From positions 1-37,624 of the forward strand of contig JARRNO010000066.1 in NCBI GenBank assembly GCA_037384885.1: 37,624 nt of DNA, in the 5' to 3' direction. Position 1 is the first letter of the stretch, and each line of letters opens with the position of its first letter. This document shows, piece by piece, positions 30,862 through 37,624 of the stretch. Origin of the DNA: JARRNO01 sp037384885. Lineage in GTDB: Bacteria > Acidobacteriota > UBA4820 > DSQY01. A program made the translations under genes and the position numbers. The notes beneath the pieces were generated by a model. The model worked only from the letters and a program-made list of their open reading frames with translations, was not told the DNA's origin and did no database searches.

Positions 30862-32025
30862 TCACCGCCCCGCCGCCTCCGGACTTCCGAACAACGCCGG
30901 CTGCAGGGTGCGTCCGTCAGCCATCCCGGCGCCTTCCCGCTCGAGGTCCAGCAGCTTCTGCTTTCTCCAGAGACCGCCTCCATAGCCGCCAAGGTCCCCG
31001 TTTTTGTTGACGACCCGGTGGCAGGGGATGACGATGGCGATCCGGTTCATTCCGTTGGCCGTGCCCACGGCGCGGCAGGCGCCGGGTGAACCCACCGCAA
31101 GGGCGAGATCCTGGTAACTGCGCGTTTCCCCGTAGGGGATTTTCAAGAGTTCGTCCCAGACCTGCTGCTGAAAGGGGGTTCCGGGGTAAAGCAGCGGCAG
31201 GTCGAATGCACGGCGGTTGCCGGAAAAATACTCGGAAAGCTGCCGGCGGAGATCTTTCAGATGGACATTCGCGCCCGGCACGACCGCCCGTTTGAATCGC
31301 TTCTGTATTGTTTGAAATTGGGCCTCCAGCCTCCGCCGGTCTGTGAATTCCAGCAGGCACACGCCCTCCTGGGTCGAGCCGGCCACGAGCGGACCCAGGG
31401 GACTGTCGATCCAGGAAAGGAGAACACAGTCCCCGTCCGCCGAACGGCCGGGCGGAATACCGAATGCTCTCTGGAAGGCGTCGCGGAATCCGCTTAAGGA
31501 CTCGTAGCCGTGGTCCAGCGCGGCGCCGTCAAGGGATTCTCCCTTGCGGATCCCTTCCAGCGCCCGGCCAAGCCGGAGCCCCCTGCAGAACGCCTGGAAG
31601 GTCATGCCGAAGTTCGCCTTGAAGTAGCGCCGGACCCTCACGGGGTCCACTCCGGATTCCCTCAAGTCGCCGTCGGAAATCCTGCGGGAGGGATCGGCTT
31701 CCGCTTGCTCGATCAGCGACCGGACCCATTCGGGCGGCCGTCCGGCCGTTTCCATCGGCCTGCAACGCTTGCAGGGGCGGAATCCAGAAAAGAGGGCCTC
31801 GCGCGCGGTGCCGAAAAAACGGCGGTGTGCAGGCAGGGCCCTTTTCGCCGGACATGAGGGCCGGCAAAACACGCCGGTGCTTGTGATGCCCACAAAGAAG
31901 ATCCCGTCATAGTCCGCGTCGCGTCGTTCGAAGGCCTGTTCCATCTCTTCCAGAGGGGGCAATACAGGCACGGCGGCCTCCTTTCCGGTTTCAGGGTTCA
32001 ACCCCTGCTGGCACAGATTTATCAT
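30862..32025 (-). CDS. ada: Ada: methylphosphotriester-sensing regulator/O6-methylguanine-DNA methyltransferase
   Basis: A 387-residue Ada with all three parts. The N-terminal zinc domain has Cys pairs in GVFCRPSC and FRPCKRC; the first Cys takes a methyl from phosphotriesters. The AraC-type helix-turn-helix follows at about 125-210 (GMTFQAFCRGLRLGRALEGI). The methyltransferase domain has the Cys acceptor in IPCHRV and GNGMNR-type GTANGMNRIAIV. It induces the alkylation response when methylated. The start is uncertain: ATG 32025 has little SD, while ATG 31944 would trim 27 residues and has GGAAGAG close by. It converges on the broken phosphatase gene. Confidence 0.94.
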   Translation of the reverse strand: MINLCQQGLNPETGKEAAVPVLPPLEEMEQAFERRDADYDGIFFVGITSTGVFCRPSCPAKRALPAHRRFFGTAREALFSGFRPCKRCRPMETAGRPPEWVRSLIEQAEADPSRRISDGDLRESGVDPVRVRRYFKANFGMTFQAFCRGLRLGRALEGIRKGESLDGAALDHGYESLSGFRDAFQRAFGIPPGRSADGDCVLLSWIDSPLGPLVAGSTQEGVCLLEFTDRRRLEAQFQTIQKRFKRAVVPGANVHLKDLRRQLSEYFSGNRRAFDLPLLYPGTPFQQQVWDELLKIPYGETRSYQDLALAVGSPGACRAVGTANGMNRIAIVIPCHRVVNKNGDLGGYGGGLWRKQKLLDLEREGAGMADGRTLQPALFGSPEAAGR

Positions 32026-32102
32026 CCCCGGCGTATCTTTTCCACCGATTTCTGAACAGGTATTTTACAAGCGTGCCGCTCCCTCTGTTCGGGAGAGAAG
32101 AA

Positions 32103-35100
32103 TCAGCTTGCCGTCCGGGCCGCCCTCTTGCCGCCCCAGCGAAGGTAGAGCGCTGGAATGAGATTCGTGCTCAGGATGGAACTCCAGATGACTCCGCCGA
32201 GGATCACCAGGGCCAGTCCCTGCTCGGGTTCGGCCCCGAGCCCCCATCCAGCCGCCGTTGGGAGCATGCCGAGCGCCGCCGTGAGCGTGGTGAGGAGAAT
32301 CGGCCTGAACCGGACGCGGACGGCCTCCCGGACGGCTTCTTCGCGTCCCATGCCTTCTTTCTCGTTCCGGCGGGCCCTGTGAAGCAGGACGATATCGTGG
32401 TTCAGGCTGACGCCGATGAGGGTCAGCAGCCCCACGAGGCCCGTGGCGTTGAGCCCCACGCCGCTGATTTCCAGGGCGACAACTCCTCCGCTGAACGCGA
32501 GCGGCATTTCCAACAGGAGAAGGCCGGGAAGAAGGAATCCGTCGAACTGCAGCAGGAGGAGCCCGATCATGAGCAGCAGGGCGCCCGCTGCAGCGGCGCC
32601 GAGTCCCTCCGCGGCGTGCTCGAGGCTTGGGATCAAGCCCCCGAAGCTGATCCGGTATCCCGGAGGAAGCTTGAGCCCTTTCAGGGCCTTCCGGGCCGCG
32701 GAAACCGTAAAACTCAACGGACCGAGCGGAGTGGCCATGATCTGAAGAGCCCTTGCCCCATCGATGTGTCGGATCTCGTTCGGCCCGGCCTCCATTTTGA
32801 CGGCGGCCAGTTCGGAAAGGGGAGTCCATCCCTTCCGGGTCCGGATGAGCAGGGCGCCGAGCTCCGAGGGATCCATGTCCGGGGCGTGAAGAAGCCGGAG
32901 GTAAATATCCAGATGGTAGTTTCCTTCGGGGACCCTGGCGACGACGGAGCCCCCCAGGGCCGGCTTCAGCTGCTTGTAGAGGGATTCCGGCGTCAGGCCG
33001 TAGAGGGCGAGGGCGGATTCCCGCGGCTGGATCCGGAGCCGGGTGACCGGATAGGCGTCGTTGTTGAAAAGGTCGGTCAAGTCATGAACGCGCCGCAGGC
33101 GCTTCGTGATTCGAATCGAGAGCCGCCTGAGCGTCCGGATCCTGTTCCCGTAAAGTGTGACGGCAAAGGGCTGCGGCAAGCCTGACAGGCTCTCTCCGAG
33201 CCGCTCCACGGTTGGCGTGTCCACGCTTTGTTGCACGCCGTCAATCCTGCTTTCCCTCATCAGACGGGCCGCTATCCGATCCAGGCTCTTGACATTGACG
33301 CCGGGTTTGAGGCGGACCTGGATTTCTCCGGCGAAATTGGGCTCGGTATAGGAGGTGCCCGGGGCGGATCCGATACGGGTCAGCGTATGAGCCACGTCGG
33401 GATCGGACCGAAGCTTCGCCGTCAAGCGATTTACAGCGCGGCGCGTTTCTTTGAGCGCCGTTCCCGGTGGGAGGGTGAAGCTGTCCAGGAGAACCCCTTC
33501 ATTGGGAAGCGGCAGGAAGTTGAAGGGGACGAGAAAGAGAATCCCCACGCTGAGGGCCAGGAGCGCCGCCGCCAGTGAAAGGGACCAGCGGGGGTGCCGG
33601 ATGGTCACGTTCAGGATTCGTTCGTTCCAGTGCTCCAGCCAGTGAACAAACACCCTTCCCGGGGCTTTTACGGCGGAGTGGGGGGTGTTGATCAGGCTGA
33701 GGAGCAGGGGAATCAGCGTAAGGGAAACGGCAAGGGACGCCAGTAGGGAGAAGCCCATGGCCATCGCAAAGGGGATGAAAAAAAGCCCGGCGAGACCGCC
33801 GACGAATAGGAGCGGCAGAAACACGGCGACCGTGGTCAACGTCCCCGTGGCGTCCGGAGCAGCGATGTCGGCCAGTCCGAGACGGATTCCGTCATACCCT
33901 TCGAAGCCGTTTTCCCAACGGTGGTAGATGCTTTCCAAGACGATGATGCCGTCGTCCGCCAGGAGGCCGATTCCCACTGAAAGGGCCCCCAACGTCAGAA
34001 GGTTCAGGCTCTGCCCCAGCGCATAGAGGCATGCTATCCCGGTCAAGAGCGCCACCGGAATGCTGAGCGCCAGGATCCAGACGCCTCGGTGGATGCCGAG
34101 CAACCAGAAAAGGACGAGAATGGCGAGCAAGCCTCCGATCAGCAGGTCACGGCCCAAATCGTGGCCGATGAGCCCCACCAGGTGCCCCTGGCTGTAAATG
34201 CGAATCCATCGTGTGCCGGCCGGCAATTCGCCGGTCAACGACTTCAGCTTGTGCGCCACCTCGCGGGTCACGGGGAGCGTGGAAGCGCCGCTGTGCTTGA
34301 AAACCAGCATGGCGACCGTCCGGCGGCCGTCCAGGCGTTCCCCGCAACGTATGGGACGCGCCGTGTAGACGATGCGGGCGAGGGCGTTCAGCGGAATGGC
34401 CCCGGAGGGGGAATGGACCGCGATGGAAGCCAGGTCTGCGATGCGCCCCGGGAGATTTCTTGCCTGGATCAGGACATCCTGGCCGCCGAGTCTCACGTAG
34501 CCCGCGGGTCCCAGGACAACCTGCCGGCGAAGCGCATTTTCAAGCGCCGTCATGGAAACGCCGTGGCGCCTCATGGCCTCCAGCGAAGGCTGCACCCAGA
34601 GTGAGGGAGCTCCGCTGCCGAAGACTTCGACTCTCTGGACGCCCGGGAGAGCCCTGACGGCTGGGAGAATGCGCGTGATAACCGCACGCTGGGCATCCGC
34701 AGGCGCTACGGTGGCTGGAATCTCGAGAGCGTAGTCCGCTACCTCGTTGATGGCCGCACCCATGATTTCGGCATAGGGGTGCACCGTGGGCGGGAGCGAA
34801 CCCCGGGCCCTGTCTATGGCAGAGTACGCCGCCTGGAGATCCAGCTGTGCGCTGCTTCCGTTCCTGAACCTCGCATCCATTTCCAGCGTACCGGAACCCA
34901 TCACCGAACGCAGAGCCGACAGCTTGGGAAGAGCGAGCATCTGCCCTTCCAGCGGTCTGGCCACCAAGTTCTCCAGGTCCTCGGGTGTGGCGCCGGGGTC
35001 ATGGACGATGATGCTGATTTCGGGATAATCGAAGTGAGGCAGAACCTCCACCGGGATGCGCACCAGAGCGTACACGCCGGACAGCAGCAGGGCGCCGTAA

Positions 35101-35171
35101 ATCATGAGCCAAAGGACAGGTTTTTTGAAAAGCCGGGGCGGTTTGAGGGAGGGCGGCATGAAGGGATTCAA
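32103..35171 (-). CDS. RND efflux permease (CzcA/AcrB-like)
   Basis: A 1022-residue inner-membrane pump of the usual length. It has an N-terminal helix (LWLMIYGALLLSGVYALVRIPVEVLPHFDYPEISI), two large periplasmic loops and two sets of helices. TM4 keeps the proton-relay pair in GIGLLADDGIIVLESI, and the second half has FSGGVVALEISGVGLNATGLVGLLTLIGVSLNHDIVLL. Sequence resembles both heavy-metal (CzcA/CusA) and general efflux members; substrate cannot be told. The start is a TTG at 35171 that overlaps the adaptor stop (TTGA); ATG 35159 is an alternative. No outer-membrane channel gene is present in the window. Confidence 0.93.
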   Translation of the reverse strand: MNPFMPPSLKPPRLFKKPVLWLMIYGALLLSGVYALVRIPVEVLPHFDYPEISIIVHDPGATPEDLENLVARPLEGQMLALPKLSALRSVMGSGTLEMDARFRNGSSAQLDLQAAYSAIDRARGSLPPTVHPYAEIMGAAINEVADYALEIPATVAPADAQRAVITRILPAVRALPGVQRVEVFGSGAPSLWVQPSLEAMRRHGVSMTALENALRRQVVLGPAGYVRLGGQDVLIQARNLPGRIADLASIAVHSPSGAIPLNALARIVYTARPIRCGERLDGRRTVAMLVFKHSGASTLPVTREVAHKLKSLTGELPAGTRWIRIYSQGHLVGLIGHDLGRDLLIGGLLAILVLFWLLGIHRGVWILALSIPVALLTGIACLYALGQSLNLLTLGALSVGIGLLADDGIIVLESIYHRWENGFEGYDGIRLGLADIAAPDATGTLTTVAVFLPLLFVGGLAGLFFIPFAMAMGFSLLASLAVSLTLIPLLLSLINTPHSAVKAPGRVFVHWLEHWNERILNVTIRHPRWSLSLAAALLALSVGILFLVPFNFLPLPNEGVLLDSFTLPPGTALKETRRAVNRLTAKLRSDPDVAHTLTRIGSAPGTSYTEPNFAGEIQVRLKPGVNVKSLDRIAARLMRESRIDGVQQSVDTPTVERLGESLSGLPQPFAVTLYGNRIRTLRRLSIRITKRLRRVHDLTDLFNNDAYPVTRLRIQPRESALALYGLTPESLYKQLKPALGGSVVARVPEGNYHLDIYLRLLHAPDMDPSELGALLIRTRKGWTPLSELAAVKMEAGPNEIRHIDGARALQIMATPLGPLSFTVSAARKALKGLKLPPGYRISFGGLIPSLEHAAEGLGAAAAGALLLMIGLLLLQFDGFLLPGLLLLEMPLAFSGGVVALEISGVGLNATGLVGLLTLIGVSLNHDIVLLHRARRNEKEGMGREEAVREAVRVRFRPILLTTLTAALGMLPTAAGWGLGAEPEQGLALVILGGVIWSSILSTNLIPALYLRWGGKRAARTAS

Positions 35172-36268
35172 TCCGGAGGCGTGTATGCTTTGGCGACATG
35201 ACGGTGAAATTCGAGATAGGCGTTTCTGACGACGACGCGTTCTCCTGGTCGAAGTCCTTTGAGGATCGTCGTGACGGATCCGGACCGGTCTCCCGGGATT
35301 ACGGCCTGCCGACGAGTTCCTGTCTTCCCGTGTATGAGGACATACCAGCGGCCTCCCCGGAGAATGAGCGCTGCGGTGGGAACGACGACCTGCTCTTGGG
35401 CCGCTCCCTTCAGCTGGAGCATGCCCGCTTCACCGGCAGGAAGACGGCTCCCATTCAGCGGCAGGCATCCCACGCCTTCTCCGCCGTCGGGACGCAGGGG
35501 GCTGGCAACGCTTCGGACGCTCACCGCCACGGCCGGACCGCCGCCGGCGGGTTGAAACGTTCCCTGCATTCCCGGGCGAATTTTAAACGCGATGGGCCCG
35601 TAAAAGGCCCCGTATACCCACAAGCTGTGTGGATTCTGAATCCGCAGCAGCACGGTTCCGGAGGTGACTGACTCGCCATCTTGGGCGCTTACTGAGGTTA
35701 CCGTACCGCCGGCGGGCGCTCTGATGACCGAGGCGAAGCGTAGAAGCGACACACGGCTCTCGTCGGCGTGAAAGATCGCCCTCGCTTCAGACAAGGAGGC
35801 TCTGGCCGCTAGGAGCGCCTGGAGGCTGCTGACGCCCGGGTAGGTCCGCTTGACCGCGCGCTCCTGTTTCGCGGCCAGGGACAGCTCGGCTTGAGCCCGC
35901 TGGAGGGCGGCGCGGCCTGCCGAGAGTTCCCGACGGTGCTCCGGCCCGGACAGCCGTCCGAGAACTTCCCCCTTTTGGACCCGCTCTCCCGGAATCACCC
36001 GGAACCCCTTCAAGGTGCCGTCCATAAGAACGCGTACAGGGACAAGGCCGATAGGGCGCACCATGGCGTAAGAGGAAAAACTGGGCGCCGTCTTTCTGAG
36101 GTGCGCGACAGCATACGGTTGGAGGGCGGCTGCGGGAAGGGTGAGAAAGAAGGCGGCGGCGGCAACGGGCCAGGCCGGGCGGTGGGGAGCAAACCTGTGC
36201 GGGGATGCTGTGGCGAGTGGGTCTGCTGAGAGGCGGAGAAGCGGGCGAAGTGGGCGCGGAACCATCAT
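35168..36268 (-). CDS. RND periplasmic adaptor (membrane fusion protein)
   Basis: A 366-residue adaptor. An N-terminal Arg-rich tail leads into a membrane anchor (WPVAAAAFFLTLPAAAL). The lipoyl/hairpin region follows (VMDGTLKGFRVIPGERVQKGEVLGRLSGPEHRRELSAGRAALQRAQAEL...IRAPAGGTVTSVSAQDGESVTSGTVLLRI). Beta-barrel and membrane-proximal domains end the protein (VPTAALILRGGRWYVLIHGKTGTRRQAVIPG). The hairpin is short. ATG 36268 (with a second ATG at 36265) has AGGAGG. It is directly coupled to the downstream permease, so the pair assembles as one pump. Confidence 0.92.
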   Translation of the reverse strand: MMVPRPLRPLLRLSADPLATASPHRFAPHRPAWPVAAAAFFLTLPAAALQPYAVAHLRKTAPSFSSYAMVRPIGLVPVRVLMDGTLKGFRVIPGERVQKGEVLGRLSGPEHRRELSAGRAALQRAQAELSLAAKQERAVKRTYPGVSSLQALLAARASLSEARAIFHADESRVSLLRFASVIRAPAGGTVTSVSAQDGESVTSGTVLLRIQNPHSLWVYGAFYGPIAFKIRPGMQGTFQPAGGGPAVAVSVRSVASPLRPDGGEGVGCLPLNGSRLPAGEAGMLQLKGAAQEQVVVPTAALILRGGRWYVLIHGKTGTRRQAVIPGDRSGSVTTILKGLRPGERVVVRNAYLEFHRHVAKAYTPPD

Positions 36269-36381
36269 CAGGCCTCCTGACGGCTCTCAGAATGGCAGAC
36301 AAACCTTACCGCACCCTGACCTGAATCTCACATTTCGGTCATTTTTGCGTCCTTTCGCAGACGCGGGCGTCTCGGGGCGTC

Positions 36382-37624
36382 TCAATCCCGCTCATGCCGG
36401 GATGACAGCGGTTTCGATCGCCTCTTGGAAGCCCCGGCTGCCCGATTTTCAACCTTTTCCAGCCGGTCCTTCAGAGAGCGGTTCTCCTCGCGAATCTTTT
36501 CCAGATCCTCCCGCAGGGCGTTGAGTTCTTCGCCTGGAGTCTTCCCCTCCCTGAGGCTTCTTGCAATCCTGCGGCTCATGAGGACGAGCCGGCTGTCGGC
36601 CTCCCGGTTTCTCACAGTCTCGACGGCCTCCGCGGCGGCGGCCTCTCCGAGCGTTTCGAGGGCAGACATGGCCCCGAGTCTTGCGAAATAGTCCTCATCT
36701 CTCAGATAGGGCTCCAACTCCAGGCGCGCCTCGCCGCGCTGCGGATCACGTCCCTTAGACAACTCCGCCAGGGCGCGCATGGCGCTCATACGTCCCACCG
36801 GCCGGCCGCCCGGAGCCGCATTGGCGGCGAGGATGGGGAAGGCCCGGTCGTCCCTCAGGCCGGCCATTCCCATGAGAGAGTAGGCGCGAACGACGTCCGA
36901 GTGGCTTTCCTTCGCGGCGTTTTGTTTCAGGACATCGAACGCCTCAATCGCGCGTGTCTTTCCCAAGGCCAGGGAGGCCTCCGCCTCCACAAAGTAGGAC
37001 GGATCCGTCCCGGCGGCTTTGGCGAGTGCCGAGCCGGCCTCGTCATCCCGGAAGGCGCCCAGAGCTTTTGCGACGGCCCGGCGTACTTTGGGATGCTTGT
37101 GCTTCAAGCCCGCGATGAGAAAGTCGCGTGCGCGAAGCGAACCGTTCTTGCCCAGCGCAGAAGCAATTTCGACCGCGGCGCCCCAGAAGGGTTCCTTCAT
37201 CAGGGCTTTGCCGAGCGCCTCCACCGCTTCCACCGATCCGTTTCCCGCCAGCGCCTCCGCCGCGACGGCGCGGCCCAGCCAATCCGGGTCCTTCGTTAGC
37301 TGCGAGCGCATCAGGGCCAGGGGTTTCTTGAATTCCAAAGTCTTGACGATGTGGAAGCCCGGGTCGAAACGGACCACCACCGGCTTTTCCGGGAGAAAGA
37401 AAGTAAAGACGTGATTGGAAGAATCCACCTCTACCCGACGGTCCGTAACCTTCTTATTCCCCTGAAAGCGGATGACCACCGGCATCCTGAAGAGACCGGC
37501 GCCGTTTCCCAGCTTCTGCTTCTGGTCCACCGTGAGCGTGGCCGTTTTCGAAGAATCCTCCCAACCGAAGGAGACCTCGAACTCGGGGTAGCCGGCGCCG
37601 AAGATCCATTCATCGAAAAACCAT
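36382..37624 (-). CDS. C-terminal part of an M1-family aminopeptidase-like protein (5' end outside window)
   Basis: The frame is open to the right edge of the window, so the N-terminus and the zinc-binding HExxH lie outside. The first visible residues, WFFDEWIFGAGYPEFEVSFGWED, are the junction typical of M1 aminopeptidases between the catalytic domain and the beta-sandwich. Next come the sandwich (VVIRFQGNKKVTDRRVEVDS) and a series of HEAT-like helical repeats (about 130-350 of the visible part; VRRAVAKALGAFRDDEAG, VRAYSLMGMAGLRDD). A highly charged coiled-coil tail ends the protein (LREDLEKIREENRSLKDRLEKV). The coiled tail is unusual for M1 enzymes. Function inferred: peptide hydrolysis, possibly non-catalytic if the missing part is degenerate. 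Confidence 0.82.
   Translation of the reverse strand, partial: WFFDEWIFGAGYPEFEVSFGWEDSSKTATLTVDQKQKLGNGAGLFRMPVVIRFQGNKKVTDRRVEVDSSNHVFTFFLPEKPVVVRFDPGFHIVKTLEFKKPLALMRSQLTKDPDWLGRAVAAEALAGNGSVEAVEALGKALMKEPFWGAAVEIASALGKNGSLRARDFLIAGLKHKHPKVRRAVAKALGAFRDDEAGSALAKAAGTDPSYFVEAEASLALGKTRAIEAFDVLKQNAAKESHSDVVRAYSLMGMAGLRDDRAFPILAANAAPGGRPVGRMSAMRALAELSKGRDPQRGEARLELEPYLRDEDYFARLGAMSALETLGEAAAAEAVETVRNREADSRLVLMSRRIARSLREGKTPGEELNALREDLEKIREENRSLKDRLEKVENRAAGASKRRSKPLSSRHERD

Noticed and set aside
1..37624. CRISPR arrays, insertion sequences, prophage or tRNA genes
   Set aside because: No regularly spaced repeats, transposase or integrase frames, terminal inverted repeats, or tRNA T-loop signatures were found on either strand.

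Overview
The window reads as a chromosomal segment of a GC-rich, Gram-negative, probably anaerobic bacterium. The outer membrane is implied by a TonB-type C-terminal domain and an RND pump with its periplasmic adaptor. Anaerobic redox metabolism is implied by an NfnAB-type NADH/ferredoxin/NADPH bifurcating pair and the NAD-dependent PyrK/PyrDB dihydroorotate dehydrogenase. The hisS-aspS pair, the DUF1318 protein, type I glutamine synthetase with its adenylylation tyrosine, and heavy use of sigma-54 elements fit Desulfobacterota (former Deltaproteobacteria) best. That placement is inference. I see no phage, transposon, CRISPR array or tRNA.

Layout. (1) 137-9351, minus strand: one long, tightly packed transcription unit appears to start at a promoter near 9324-9351. 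It runs PLP-dependent Cys/Met enzyme, amidohydrolase, cheR, a receptor without a sensor domain, cheW, cheY, cheA, cheC and a small membrane protein; a DUF4190 protein follows. (2) 9457-14283, plus strand: hisS (internally deleted), aspS, coaBC and a 4Fe-4S uracil-DNA glycosylase, chained by overlaps. (3) 14341-14787, minus strand: an orphan unit with a strong sigma-70 promoter, a long structured leader, a possible 63-residue ORF and an intrinsic terminator. (4) 14708-19047, minus strand: a pseudokinase/TonB fusion, glnA and a DUF1318 protein. (5) 18991-19533, intergenic: two tandem, similar units, each a near-perfect sigma-54 promoter followed by a 50-65 nt C-rich RNA and an intrinsic terminator. 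(6) 19534-23184, plus strand: pyrK, pyrD, pyrF and a radical SAM/SPASM protein. (7) 23204-25482, minus strand: a broken glycosyltransferase and rsgA. (8) 25607-30821, plus strand: nfnA, an nfnB fused to a GXGXG beta-helix, msrA, and a broken GAF-SpoIIE phosphatase. (9) 30862-37624, minus strand: ada, an RND pump, its adaptor, and the C-terminal part of an M1-type peptidase cut by the window edge.

Two things stand out. First, the paired sigma-54 small RNAs at 19139-19203 and 19389-19440 carry anti-Shine-Dalgarno tracts. Their tracts are perfectly complementary over 12, 10 and 13 nt to the ribosome-binding sites of three genes in this same window: the GAF-SpoIIE phosphatase, msrA and the DUF4190 gene. 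I do not recognise this RNA family. Second, several otherwise well-conserved genes (hisS, the phosphatase twice, the glycosyltransferase, probably the DUF1318 gene) lack an internal or terminal piece with an abrupt junction, while their neighbours are intact. Assembly collapse is the simplest explanation, but genuine deletion cannot be excluded from sequence alone.
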